Assembly (NCBI GenBank): GCA_934270345.1
Contig: CAKQPT010000002.1
Span: forward strand, 1 to 64,000
Reading direction: 5' to 3'
Length of the DNA: 64,000 nt
From: an uncultured Oribacterium sp.
Lineage (GTDB): Bacteria > Bacillota > Clostridia > Lachnospirales > Lachnospiraceae
The notes under the pieces are model-generated. The model was not told where the DNA came from and did not search any database. It saw only the letters and a list, made by a program, of their open reading frames with translations. This document shows, piece by piece, positions 35,986-44,446 of this stretch. A program made the translations under genes and the position numbers. How positions within the stretch are numbered: position 1 is the stretch's first letter; the number at the start of each line of letters is the position of its first letter.

Positions 35986-37329
35986 ATGTCTGGTTTATTC
36001 ATTTTTGGCGTTATATTTTTAGCAGTTGTATGTATGGTCATCGCGATTTCAAAATTCAACATGCACCCGTTCCTGGTGCTGACCGTGATTGCGATTTTAG
36101 TTGGTCTGGTATGTGGTATTCCGGCGGGCGAGGTTATCGATACCGTGAAGAGCGGCTTCGGTAACATCCTTGCCAGCATCGGTATCGTCATTCTCTGTGG
36201 TACGATCATCGGCACCATTCTGGAGAAGACCGGTGCCGCGCTGACGATGGCGAATTCGATTCTGAAGATCGTCGGCAAGGATCGAAGCGTACTGACGATG
36301 GGTATCACCGGCTACATCACCGGCATCCCGGTATTCTGTGATTCCGGTTTCGTTATTCTGAGCCCGATTTCGAAGGCACTGGCAAACCGCAGTAACATTT
36401 CGCTCGCAGTGATGGCGACGGCACTGTCCGGTGGTCTCTATGCGACCCACTGTCTGGTACCGCCGACACCGGGTCCGATTGCGATGGCGGGCACACTGGA
36501 GGCAGACCTCGGACTCACGATTCTCGTCGGCCTTCTGGTTTCCATTCCGGCCGTGGCTTCGGCACTGATCTATGCCAATAAGGTATCCAGCAAGATCGAT
36601 ATCCCGGCAAATCCGGAGTATACCGTCGATGAGCTGATGGAGAAGTACGGCCAGCTGCCAGGCGCACTGCACAGCTTCTCTCCGATTCTTCTTCCGATCA
36701 TCCTGATCGCGCTGAAATCTGTCGGCGATTTCCCAAGTGCACCATTCGGTTCCGGCGTAGTAAAGACCTTCGTCTCCTTCATCGGTAATCCGGTCATCGC
36801 ACTGATCATCGGTGTGTTCCTTTCCATGACCCTGATTCCGAAGAGTGAAAAGGAGAACGCACTGAAGTGGATCACCGAGGGCGTCACCAACTCGGCAGGT
36901 ATTCTGGCTATCACCGGCGCCGGCGGATCCTTCGGTGCCATTCTTCAGAAGCTTCCGATCGCGGATGCGCTCAGTGCATCGCTGCTCGGCCTCGGCGTCG
37001 GCGTCTTCCTTCCGTTCATCATCGCGGCACTTCTGAAGACGGCGATGGGTGCATCCACCGTTGCGATGATCACGACCTCGGCGATGATTGCGCCAATGAT
37101 GCCGGCCCTCGGCTTCACATCTCCTCTCGCAAAGGTACTGGTCATCATGGCAATCGGTGCCGGCTCCATGACGGTTTCTCACGCCAATGACTCTTACTTC
37201 TGGGTCGTATCGCAGTTCTCCGACATGGATACGAAGGATGCATATAAGTGCCAGACCGGTATGACGGCGGTCATGGGTGTCACGACGATCATCGTCGTCT
37301 TCATCCTGTCACTGATCTTCGTGCATTAA
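35986..37329 (+). CDS. GntP family gluconate / D-glycerate permease
   Basis: 447 residues from the ATG at 35986; the ATG two codons earlier abuts AGGAGG. Twelve or more hydrophobic helices with family motifs TGIPVFCDSGFVILSPI, CLVPPTPGP and GAGSMTVSHANDSYFWVV. It imports gluconate, glycerate or a related acid with protons. The CdaR-type regulator 21 bases upstream favours glycerate. No glycerate kinase gene follows; a strong terminator does. Confidence 0.88.
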   Translation: MSGLFIFGVIFLAVVCMVIAISKFNMHPFLVLTVIAILVGLVCGIPAGEVIDTVKSGFGNILASIGIVILCGTIIGTILEKTGAALTMANSILKIVGKDRSVLTMGITGYITGIPVFCDSGFVILSPISKALANRSNISLAVMATALSGGLYATHCLVPPTPGPIAMAGTLEADLGLTILVGLLVSIPAVASALIYANKVSSKIDIPANPEYTVDELMEKYGQLPGALHSFSPILLPIILIALKSVGDFPSAPFGSGVVKTFVSFIGNPVIALIIGVFLSMTLIPKSEKENALKWITEGVTNSAGILAITGAGGSFGAILQKLPIADALSASLLGLGVGVFLPFIIAALLKTAMGASTVAMITTSAMIAPMMPALGFTSPLAKVLVIMAIGAGSMTVSHANDSYFWVVSQFSDMDTKDAYKCQTGMTAVMGVTTIIVVFILSLIFVH

Positions 37330-37352
37330 CAAAAGAATCTTCAACAGAATCA

Positions 37353-37398
37353 CAATGCCCCGCGGTGGATGATGGTCCACCGCGGGGCATTGGCTGTT
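37353..37398. terminator. strong bidirectional terminator
   Basis: Perfect 17-bp stem CAATGCCCCGCGGTGGA / TCCACCGCGGGGCATTG with a 6-base loop, followed by GCTGTTTT. Between convergent genes. Confidence 0.95.
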
Positions 37399-37506
37399 TT
37401 CTGTGGATTCTTCTCTAAAGAGATATGGCGTTCGCGCCTCTTAGAAAAAGTACGGGCTCCTCTGGAAGGGTTATACGTTTATTGGTTCATAATGGATTTG
37501 CTAAGA

Positions 37507-38493
37507 TCAGTTCATCCACTTTACCTCGCCTTCAAGTTCGATCGGGTAGCGGTGAAGTTCGCTTCCGTCGAGGTCTTCGTGGTGCATGTCAACGGCGTGG
37601 ATCTGGTGATTGTCGTAGGTCGTGTAGTAGTAGATGCCCTTCGTTGCGTTGCAGCAGGAGGTGTAAATCGTGATCTCATACTTGTCTTCAGCGACCTCAC
37701 AGCAGCCGCGCTGCTGGTCAACGGAGCCGAGAATATGGAAGAACTGGCTCACGCTGGAGCGCTCGTCATCCCTGGAAAGGGAGCTGAGCTTCGTGAAGGC
37801 GACCTTCACGAAACGGGACTGACTCGACAGATCGCCCGGGATACCCAGGCCGCCCATGCCGCGGCTGTAGGCCTGAAGCGGGAGTACACCGGCGAAGCTG
37901 GCATCCGGCTGCTTCCGGGAAACGCCAGGGTAGTTGTTGAGGGCGAACATCTGGCTCGGGAACGGCGGGTTGTTCGTCATGACGCCGACCGGGTTATCAT
38001 ATACATGAAGCCCATCCGCCATCGACTCGACGACGATGCACTCATCCCGGTCTGCGATGATCCAGTGGAGCTGTGCTGCCGGCAGCTGCTCACTGAACGG
38101 TGTTTTCAGAAGTCGCAGTGTCGCGAGCTTCGTTCTGGCATCGTCGACCGTCGCACACTGCGCGAGAATCCACGGGATAAATTCGAACTGCGCGACCTGA
38201 TCGGTCTCCGCTGGCAAATCCGGGAGGGCATCCTGATAGACCGCATTGCCCACGAAATTAAGACCTGCCATGCCGAGGCCCTTCTCGTTCACGCCATCAT
38301 AGTAAAGCGGGTAGCCGCCGGCCACGAAGGCCATGCCGATGATCGCATAGTGCGACTTCAGCTCACCGGCGTGGCGGAACCGGAACGGATAGTTTCGCGG
38401 CGTGACCGTCACCTCTTCACCATAGGAAAACTCATAATCGAGCGTTCTGCCGATGTAAAAATCCTTCGTCTTATAGGTTGCTGCTGTACACAT
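37507..38493 (-). CDS. choloylglycine hydrolase family (bile salt hydrolase-like)
   Basis: 328 residues starting MCTAATYKTKD; the nucleophile is Cys2 after Met removal, so the longer upstream frame is rejected. Arg16, Asp19, Asn79 (AGLNF), Asn174 (TNNPPF) and Arg227 (SRFVK) occupy the known catalytic and binding positions, and YTSCCNATKGIYYYTTYDN is typical of bile salt hydrolases. It cleaves the amide of conjugated bile acids or of a related substrate; penicillin V acylase activity cannot be excluded. GGAGTTT upstream. A gut habitat is suggested. Confidence 0.9.
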   Translation of the reverse strand: MCTAATYKTKDFYIGRTLDYEFSYGEEVTVTPRNYPFRFRHAGELKSHYAIIGMAFVAGGYPLYYDGVNEKGLGMAGLNFVGNAVYQDALPDLPAETDQVAQFEFIPWILAQCATVDDARTKLATLRLLKTPFSEQLPAAQLHWIIADRDECIVVESMADGLHVYDNPVGVMTNNPPFPSQMFALNNYPGVSRKQPDASFAGVLPLQAYSRGMGGLGIPGDLSSQSRFVKVAFTKLSSLSRDDERSSVSQFFHILGSVDQQRGCCEVAEDKYEITIYTSCCNATKGIYYYTTYDNHQIHAVDMHHEDLDGSELHRYPIELEGEVKWMN

Positions 38494-38550
38494 CGTCTCT
38501 TTAAACTCCTTTCGCCAATGTTTATAAATATACGTTCGATGAAACGTCGC

Positions 38551-38622
38551 CCGAGGCCTGCACGTATTTACGTACTGTGCGCCACGCGTGCAGGGGGATA
38601 AAATCCTTACGTTCGGCCTCGG
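38551..38622 (-). promoter_or_regulatory. structured leader of the choloylglycine hydrolase gene
   Basis: CCGAGGCCTGCACG (38551-38564) is complementary to CGTGCAG (38587-38593) plus GGCCTCGG (38615-38622), giving a two-helix stem with a 21-base bulge. It lies between the likely promoter and the gene. No known riboswitch is recognised. Confidence 0.4.
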
Positions 38623-38707
38623 ATAAATGATAAAGCGATTGTAGATCGCAGCGGCAGGAGAATCCATAGCTTCACAGAAATTTAACAGTTGGTTTCATGG
38701 CTCCCTC

Positions 38708-38756
38708 TTTACATCTTCGTAAAATCGTTCTATACTCCAATTGTTCAAAATTGAAC
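38708..38756 (+). promoter_or_regulatory. promoter and operator of the MarR-family gene
   Basis: TTTACA (38708-38713), 17-bp spacer, TATACT (38731-38736), then GTTCAAAATTGAAC (38743-38756), arms GTTCAA/TTGAAC, the usual kind of MarR site. Confidence 0.65.
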
Positions 38757-38776
38757 TAATCAAAAATGGAGGAATC

Positions 38777-39199
38777 ATGTTCGATATTTCTTTTGCAGAT
38801 AAGATCAGCCGGGCGTATACGCGGAGCTGTAAGGCGCTCTGTCATGAGCTCGACATCCCGCAGACGGCGTTTGATATCCTGATGTTTCTCGCGAATCATC
38901 CGGAGTACAAGAGTGCGCGGGATATCGTGGAGATCCGCCGGATCAAGGCGAACCTCGTGTCGATCAACGTCGACCGCCTGGTCCAGGAAGGGCTGCTCGT
39001 ACGCCGCGAGGTCGCGCATGACCGCCGGAAGGTAGAGCTCGAGCTCACGGAGAAGGCGGCACCGATCGTCGAGAAGGGGCGCGCGGTGCAGAAGCAGTTC
39101 ATCGACACGATGCTGCAGGGCATCGATGAAACGACGCTGGCGGCGTTTCGCGCGGCACTGATGCAGATGGAAAAGAATATCAAAAATACGGAGGCTTAG
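38777..39199 (+). CDS. MarR family transcriptional regulator
   Basis: 140 residues from the ATG at 38777 (TGGAGGAATC upstream). Winged helix: SCKALCHELDIPQTAFDILMFLANHPEYKSARDIVEIRRIKANLVSINVDRLVQEGLLVRREVAHDRRKVELELTEKA, with the wing DRR and a C-terminal dimerisation helix. It probably represses itself and the exporter four bases downstream through the GTTCAA/TTGAAC site. Ligand unknown. Confidence 0.88.
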   Translation: MFDISFADKISRAYTRSCKALCHELDIPQTAFDILMFLANHPEYKSARDIVEIRRIKANLVSINVDRLVQEGLLVRREVAHDRRKVELELTEKAAPIVEKGRAVQKQFIDTMLQGIDETTLAAFRAALMQMEKNIKNTEA

Positions 39200-39202
39200 T
39201 TT

Positions 39203-39979
39203 ATGTCACTTCTTTTTACCATCATCGTTACCTTTTTCGCCGGCATGGGCGCCGGCCTCGGCACGGGCTTCGCGGGGATGAGCGCAGCCGCCGTGATCAC
39301 GCCGATGCTCGTCACCTTCCTCGGCATGGACCCGTATCTGGCCGTCGGCATTGCCCTCTCATCGGATGTGCTGGCGAGCGCGGTCTCAGCCTACACCTAC
39401 GGGAAAAATAAAAATCTCGATATCAAAAACGGCATCATCATGATGATCAGTGTGCTGATGTTCACTGTTATCGGCAGCTATATTTCCTCCCTCGTGCCGT
39501 CTGCGACCATGGGCAGCTTCTCCGTGTTCATGACCTTCCTGCTCGGTATCAAGTTCATCGTGCGTCCGGTCATGACGACGAAGGAGTCCATGCAGGGCGT
39601 GTCCGCGCAGAAGCGGGCCATCCAGTCCGTCATCTGCGGTGTTCTGATCGGATTTATCTGTGGCTTCATCGGTGCCGGTGGTGGTATGATGATGCTGCTG
39701 ATTCTCACCTCCGTCCTCGGTTACGAGCTGAAGACCGCCGTGGGTACCAGCGTCTTCATCATGACCTTCACGGCGCTGACCGGCGCGGTTTCGCACTTCG
39801 CGATCGGCGGCATGCCGGATGTGACTGTCTGGGTGCTGTGCATCGTGTTCACTTTCATCTGGGCGCGTATCGCCGCCGTCTTCGCAAACCGTGCGTCCGC
39901 GAAGACCTTGAATCGGGCGACCGGTGTCATCCTGGTGATCCTCGGCATTGTCGTGATGGGCTTTCAGTTCCTCGCCTGA
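39203..39979 (+). CDS. TauE/SafE family anion exporter (DUF81)
   Basis: 258 residues with eight hydrophobic segments. The two repeated half-signatures GAGLGTGFAGMSAAAVITPML (about 14-34) and GFICGFIGAGGGMMMLLILTSVLGYELKTAVGTSVFIM (about 151-188) identify the family, which exports sulfite, sulfoacetate or other small organic anions. Three bases after the MarR gene, so one operon. Substrate unknown. Confidence 0.88.
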   Translation: MSLLFTIIVTFFAGMGAGLGTGFAGMSAAAVITPMLVTFLGMDPYLAVGIALSSDVLASAVSAYTYGKNKNLDIKNGIIMMISVLMFTVIGSYISSLVPSATMGSFSVFMTFLLGIKFIVRPVMTTKESMQGVSAQKRAIQSVICGVLIGFICGFIGAGGGMMMLLILTSVLGYELKTAVGTSVFIMTFTALTGAVSHFAIGGMPDVTVWVLCIVFTFIWARIAAVFANRASAKTLNRATGVILVILGIVVMGFQFLA

Positions 39980-39991
39980 TATGGTCGGCCA

Positions 39992-40105
39992 ATGCTGTCG
40001 TCCACGACGCAGATGGCCGGACTGTACGAGAGCGTCGGCGGGGAGGATCCCGATCGCTACGTGACGAAGTGGCGGTCGGAAGCATTGAACCAGAATATAG
40101 ATTAG
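39992..40105 (+). other. 37-codon open frame of uncertain status
   Basis: Starts four codons after the exporter's stop in the same frame and reads MLSSTTQMAGLYESVGGEDP and on to TAG, with protein-like composition but no ribosome binding site. It contains GGCCAATG. It could be a remnant 3' end of another gene, a former C-terminal extension of the exporter, or chance. Confidence 0.25.
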
Positions 40106-40115
40106 AGGTAGAAAT

Positions 40116-40718
40116 ATGGGAATGGAAATCGAGCGTAAGTGGATGGTGCAGGGCTGGCCGGAAGGCTATCCGCTGCGGAAGGAAGAGGAGATGCGGCAGG
40201 GCTATGTGTCGGTGCGACCGACCGTGCGGATCCGCGAGGAAAAGCTGCTGGTGTCGGGGGATGGCACGCTGGCGCAGAGCCAGGCAATGCCACAGGACGG
40301 CGAAGCGCAGAACGCAGCCGGTGCAGAGGACTCCGCGGCGCAGTGTCCGACGAAGCCGCTGAAGGACGAGTTCATCCTCTGCTTCAAGTCGAAGGGACGA
40401 CTCAGCCGGAAGGAAATCGAGTTCCCGATCGAGGAGGCGCGCTTCCGCGAGCTTGAGGATCTCATCGGCCTGCCGCTGATTCCGAAACTTCGCCGGACCT
40501 ACCAGCTGTCGGACGGGCATCAGCTGGAGGTGAATCATGTGGATGAGGGCGCACCGACCGAATTCTGGTATGCGGAAGTTGAGTTCGGAAGCGAGGACGA
40601 GGCACGGGCCTTCGACCCGGTTTCGGTCGGCCTCGAAGACTACCTGACGGATGACGTCACCGAGCAGCCGGGCCAGTCGATGGGCGCCTACTGGGTGGCA
40701 ACCCGCCTGCAGGCATGA
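40116..40718 (+). CDS. CYTH domain protein
   Basis: 200 residues. N-terminal MEIERKWMV is the EXEXK signature of the CYTH tunnel fold, which handles triphosphates with divalent metal. RPTVRIREEKLLVSG, LCFKSKGRLSRKEIEFPI and YAEVEFGSEDEA supply further charged tunnel strands. A low-complexity insertion (about residues 52-80, SQAMPQDGEAQNAAGAEDSA) interrupts strands 3 and 4. Likely an inorganic triphosphatase or adenylate-cyclase-like enzyme; role unknown. The last codons and the stop are formed by the left arm of hairpin element U1. Confidence 0.85.
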   Translation: MGMEIERKWMVQGWPEGYPLRKEEEMRQGYVSVRPTVRIREEKLLVSGDGTLAQSQAMPQDGEAQNAAGAEDSAAQCPTKPLKDEFILCFKSKGRLSRKEIEFPIEEARFRELEDLIGLPLIPKLRRTYQLSDGHQLEVNHVDEGAPTEFWYAEVEFGSEDEARAFDPVSVGLEDYLTDDVTEQPGQSMGAYWVATRLQA

Positions 40719-40870
40719 AACCCACCGAAATCCATCAACGTGCCTACGTTAGAATTGACTAACGTAGGCACGTTACGCCGGAAATCTGCTCATCATGCCT
40801 GCATCGAGGCCGGAAAAACCTCGATTTCTGTAGGCACATTTTCGCTTTGAAGCGCTTACCATGCCTGCAG
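40706..40870 (+). repeat. three tandem 41-bp hairpin elements (U1, U2, U3)
   Basis: GGCA...TGCC pairs at 40712/40741, 40767/40796 and 40833/40862, each exactly 29 bases apart, with arms TGYAGGCA and TGCCTRCA. U3 has an inner CGCT/AGCG stem. The U1 right arm and the U2 left arm together form a perfect 16-bp hairpin (40736-40774: AACGTGCCTACGTTAG / CTAACGTAGGCACGTT) that can terminate the CYTH gene. Confidence 0.8.
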
Positions 40871-40885
40871 TGCCGAAAAATCAAA

Positions 40886-40917
40886 ATGGCTGTCGCACCA
40901 GCGGGTGCGGCAGCCAT
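40886..40917. terminator. terminator of the DUF1275 gene
   Basis: ATGGCTGTCGCACC / GGTGCGGCAGCCAT (one mismatch); on the minus strand it is followed by TTTTGATTTTT. Confidence 0.85.
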
Positions 40918-40954
40918 ATAAGTGTACATATAGAAAGTATCATCCAGCCCGGAA

Positions 40955-41632
40955 TCACGCGGCGATCGCCACATCCTTCGCGGCGGCGCGGTCGTTGACG
41001 AGCCAGACGCCGGAGACCATCGCGAGCGGCAGCAGCTCGAGGAGGATGGCGTGCGCGCCGAAGCGGTCACTCATGAAGACGGAGATGACGACGGCGACAT
41101 AGAAGAAGGCGAGGGTCGCGGTGTAGAAGAGTCCCTGTTTGAAGCTCTCGTGCTTTCCGGTGAGGACATAGTCGATCCAGCCGAAGAGAGCCTGCTTCGA
41201 ATTATTCGAGCAGAAGATCGTCGCGCTGTTGAAGCCCTCGGCACCGGTGAAGGTGCCCCACTGGATACCGGTCAGGAAAAAGATCGGATAGAGTGCCAGT
41301 GCACCCTGGGTGGATTCCGGAATCGCTGCCGAAATCAGGATGCAGGCAAGCTGCGATACGAGGCAGGTGATTTCCGCGATGCGACGGTCCTTCATCTGAA
41401 GGATATGTGTAAGTGCAAGTGAAAACAGAAAGACCAGCAGCGCACCGGCGCGAAACAGCGCGTCCTCGACATTGTCCCCGAGCAGCAGATGCCGGAAGAC
41501 ATTTGCGAGATTCGAGGTGATGGCCTGGCCGAACGAACCACGGACCAGGATGCCGTACATACCGGCATAGCCGCCCATGAAGGCCATACAAAGATGAATC
41601 AACAGGTTTCTTCTTGATTTGATCAGATTCAT
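40955..41632 (-). CDS. DUF1275 (YoaK) family membrane protein
   Basis: 225 residues from the ATG at 41632 (GGAGTCACTA upstream; an ATG four codons earlier contains that site). Six hydrophobic helices with the family opening FMGGYAGMYGILVRGSFGQAITSNLAN and later GIQWGTFTGAEGFNSATIFCSNNSKQAL. A possible small-molecule transporter; no function is established for the family. A monocistronic unit with its own terminator. Confidence 0.85.
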   Translation of the reverse strand: MNLIKSRRNLLIHLCMAFMGGYAGMYGILVRGSFGQAITSNLANVFRHLLLGDNVEDALFRAGALLVFLFSLALTHILQMKDRRIAEITCLVSQLACILISAAIPESTQGALALYPIFFLTGIQWGTFTGAEGFNSATIFCSNNSKQALFGWIDYVLTGKHESFKQGLFYTATLAFFYVAVVISVFMSDRFGAHAILLELLPLAMVSGVWLVNDRAAAKDVAIAA

Positions 41633-41759
41633 TAGTGACTCCATCTATATAATTACGTATAATTAATTTTTTGACGACCACACTATAACACTATGGAAGA
41701 TCGAATTCCAGCGATTTGTGCACGAAATTGTAGACAATACAAGAACCGAGGTAAACATA

Positions 41760-42911
41760 TTGAACCAGAAAACTCAGAAAATCACGTTCGGTGCGATGAT
41801 CACCGCGCTCTTTACGATCCTGCTCCTGATCGACCGCCAGACCGGTTCCATGTTCCAGGGGGCGCTCATCTTCATCCTGCCGATCCCGATGGTCGCCTAT
41901 GGCGCGCGTTACGGTCTCCGCTCGAGCTTCGCGGTCTGGATCGCGTCCACGCTGATGGCCGTGTTCTTCAGTCTGCCGACGACGCTCATCTACTCGTCCT
42001 GCATGGCCTTCATCGGCATGATCCTCGGCAGCCGTATCCACGATAAGAAGGATATGACCCGGACCCTCCTCCTCGTGATGCTGCTCTCGATCATCACGGA
42101 GCTGGTCAATGTCATCCTCCTCGCGGTCATCTCGGGCACGACGCTCGATCAGAACGTCCTCGAGATGCAGACGATCATGACGGAGGCGCTTAACTCGGCC
42201 CAGAAGTTCGCCGGTGCCGGTGCGAGCGCGCAGGCTGCTGCCCAGATGGACGTCTTCCAGCAGATGCTGACGCCGGACTTCCTGAAGCGCATCCTGATCG
42301 TTTCCGTCGCCTTCACCGGTGCCGTCCAGGGCTTCATCATCTATGAGCTGAGCCTTCTGATCCTGCGCCGCCTGCACGTGGCGGTACCGCAGCCGAAACC
42401 GATCGTCGAGTATTACCCGCCGCGCTGGCTGGGCGCCCTGTCCATCCTCGCCTTCTTTGCCTATAATTACACCTTCGCGAAGCCGCTCGAGAATGCGATC
42501 CTTCAGAGCCTGCTCCAGATCATCGGCATCGTCGGCTATATCATCCTGATGTGCTTCGGTGCGATCGCCATCTCGCTCCTGATCCGCCTCTTCCTGACCC
42601 GTGCGAAGCTCATGAACGGCCTCCTCACGGCCCTCAGCATCTTCGTGATGCCGCAGATCCTGCTGCTCCTCGGCATCTTCTACATCTCCGGCTCGCTCCA
42701 CGACTACATCGCGCGGCGCTTCGGTCTGCCGACCGCCTCTGCCGACGGACGCTCTGTGGATGGACGCGCCACCCGTGCTGCGGATCGTCAGCATTGGGCC
42801 AATGCAGGCGACCACAGCCTGTCTGACCGTGCCCGCCTCGTACCGACCCCGAAGGATGCTGACGACATCATCGAGCTCGGCCCAGATGACGCCACGGATG
42901 TGAAGGAATAA
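41760..42911 (+). CDS. DUF2232 (YybS) family membrane protein
   Basis: 383 residues from the TTG at 41760, which has CGAGGTAAACATA upstream; a GTG at 41718 is possible but lacks a ribosome binding site. About eight hydrophobic helices with TFGAMITALFTILLLID and ILPIPMVAYGARYGLRSS, as in YybS. The family often neighbours gdpP/rplI in Firmicutes, but not here. The hydrophilic tail (about the last 60 residues) is low-complexity and contains GGCCAATGCAGGC, a piece of the intergenic repeat core. Confidence 0.78.
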   Translation: MNQKTQKITFGAMITALFTILLLIDRQTGSMFQGALIFILPIPMVAYGARYGLRSSFAVWIASTLMAVFFSLPTTLIYSSCMAFIGMILGSRIHDKKDMTRTLLLVMLLSIITELVNVILLAVISGTTLDQNVLEMQTIMTEALNSAQKFAGAGASAQAAAQMDVFQQMLTPDFLKRILIVSVAFTGAVQGFIIYELSLLILRRLHVAVPQPKPIVEYYPPRWLGALSILAFFAYNYTFAKPLENAILQSLLQIIGIVGYIILMCFGAIAISLLIRLFLTRAKLMNGLLTALSIFVMPQILLLLGIFYISGSLHDYIARRFGLPTASADGRSVDGRATRAADRQHWANAGDHSLSDRARLVPTPKDADDIIELGPDDATDVKE

Positions 42912-42931
42912 CTGCCAACACTGATTGTTAT

Positions 42932-42967
42932 AGCGTCTGCCGTGAATGTGGTAGACGCTTAAATTTT
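42932..42967 (+). terminator. terminator after the DUF2232 gene
   Basis: AGCGTCTGCC / GGTAGACGCT (one mismatch) followed by TAAATTTT. Confidence 0.75.
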
Positions 42968-42979
42968 CACAGGTATATA

Positions 42980-43019
42980 ATACCCGTTATTCAAAGCTGT
43001 CTGGATGACGGGTATTTTT
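42980..43019 (+). promoter_or_regulatory. terminator-like hairpin in the argC leader
   Basis: ATACCCGT (42980-42987) pairs with ACGGGTAT (43008-43015) followed by TTTTTATG, ending 3 bases before the argC GGGAGG. A TATAAT-like sequence (42976-42981) overlaps it. It could attenuate argC or mask its ribosome binding site. Confidence 0.45.
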
Positions 43020-43032
43020 ATGGGAGGAAATC

Positions 43033-43968
43033 ATGAAGACGAAAGTTTATATCGATGGTCAGAGTGGCACGACAGGACTTCAGATCTATGACCGGATCGG
43101 TCAGCGCGAGAATCTCGAGCTGCTGCGGATTCCGGAGGAGCTCCGGCATGATCCGGATGAGCGGAAGAAGTATCTCAACAGCGCAGATATCGTGTTTCTC
43201 TGTCTGCCGGATGAAGGTGCCAGAGAAGCGGTTTCCTTCATTGAGAACCCGGACGTGCGCGTGATTGATGCGTCGACGGCACACCGGACGAATCCGGACT
43301 GGACCTATGGCTATCCGGAGCTGTCGAAGGCGCAGCGGGAGGCGATCCGCACGAGTAAGCGTGTGGCGAATCCGGGCTGCCATGCGACGGGCTTCATCTC
43401 GACGACGGCACCGCTGGTGGCGATGGGCGTGATTCCGAAGGACTACCCGATGAGCTGCTACAGCCTGACCGGCTACTCCGGCGGCGGCAAGAAGATGATC
43501 GCGGAGTATGAGGCGGAAGGACGTTCAGAGCTGCTGGACGCGCCGGGCATCTATGGCCTCAACCTGCATCATAAGCATCTTCCGGAGATGCAGGCCGTGA
43601 CGGGACTCGCGTATCCGCCGGTCTTCATGCCGGTCGTGGACGATTATTATAAGGGTATGGCGACGACCATCATGCTGCAGAACCGGCTCCTGCCGGGGCA
43701 GCCGAGCGCGGAGGAAATCTGTGCGAAGCTCGCGGACTACTACCGTGACGAGCACTTCGTATCCGTCGTGCCGTTCGGTGAGAACGACAGCAAACTCTAC
43801 GCAAATAAGCTCGCCGGCACGAACCGCCTCGAGATCGTCGTCTGCGGCCATGAGGAGCAGACGACCGTGACCGCGCTTTTCGACAACCTCGGAAAGGGCG
43901 CAAGCGGCGCAGCTGTCCAGAACATGAACATCATGCTCGGACTGCCGGAAGAGACGGGACTCGAGTAA
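43033..43968 (+). CDS. argC: N-acetyl-gamma-glutamyl-phosphate reductase
   Basis: 311 residues, the size of the short (type 2) ArgC group. NAD(P)-binding start VYIDGQSGTTGLQIYDRI; catalytic Cys in NPGCHATG (near residue 117); YSLTGYSGGGKKMI and LPEMQA follow. It makes N-acetylglutamate semialdehyde in arginine synthesis. No other arg gene is in the window, so it is a detached step. Strong GGGAGGAAATC. A T-box operon follows in the same direction. Confidence 0.92.
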   Translation: MKTKVYIDGQSGTTGLQIYDRIGQRENLELLRIPEELRHDPDERKKYLNSADIVFLCLPDEGAREAVSFIENPDVRVIDASTAHRTNPDWTYGYPELSKAQREAIRTSKRVANPGCHATGFISTTAPLVAMGVIPKDYPMSCYSLTGYSGGGKKMIAEYEAEGRSELLDAPGIYGLNLHHKHLPEMQAVTGLAYPPVFMPVVDDYYKGMATTIMLQNRLLPGQPSAEEICAKLADYYRDEHFVSVVPFGENDSKLYANKLAGTNRLEIVVCGHEEQTTVTALFDNLGKGASGAAVQNMNIMLGLPEETGLE

Positions 43969-44029
43969 TCTTTTATTTCGACATGAATGTAGTTATGTCA
44001 GCCATGAAAATTTGAACTATGCGGACTTC

Positions 44030-44058
44030 TTGACACTGCAGTGGAAAAGGCGTAAATT
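44030..44058 (+). promoter_or_regulatory. promoter of the T-box/TRAP operon
   Basis: TTGACA (44030-44035), 17-bp spacer, TAAATT (44053-44058). Confidence 0.7.
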
Positions 44059-44086
44059 ACGGATAAATCAATACAGAGCAAAAAAC

Positions 44087-44346
44087 GTTGACGAGAAAAA
44101 GTAGCAGTTGGAGCGAGCCAGAGAGCTGTCGGAGGGTGCGAGACAGTGGAACGAAAGCTGTGAAAATCATCTCTGAGTTGCGCGCTGAACGCACTGGTTA
44201 GTAGGTTACGCCGGGCTGGTCTCCGTTAAAGGACTAAGCATTGATAGATGCGACAGAGTGGTCGTTTTATTCGACAATGAGAGTGGTACCGCAGAGGACT
44301 TTACAGCCTTTGTCTCTTTGATAAAAAGAGACAAAGGCTTTTTTTA
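44087..44346 (+). promoter_or_regulatory. T-box riboswitch, apparent isoleucine (ATC) specifier
   Basis: Stem I has GTTGACGAGAAAAAGTAG (AGTA loop) and a specifier region GAAAATCATCTCTGAG, where ATC at 44166-44168 is followed by A, as usual for specifiers. The conserved T-box element GAGTGGTACCGC is at 44281-44292. The terminator is a 14-bp stem GCCTTTGTCTCTTT / AAAGAGACAAAGGC (44306-44339) with a T-run. Uncharged tRNA should let transcription continue into dctPQM-ilvD. ATC is my reading of the loop without folding software. Confidence 0.88.
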
Positions 44347-44446
44347 TTGCATTGGCCTCGTATTGATGGAAGAAGCTTTCAACCGCTTCGGCGGATGAAA
44401 TATAAAAACGTTTACATTTGTGTATACAATTTGAGGAGGAGACATT

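Noticed and set aside
38741..38776. Upstream TTG start for the MarR gene
   Set aside because: It would place the start inside the operator; the ATG at 38777 has a good ribosome binding site.
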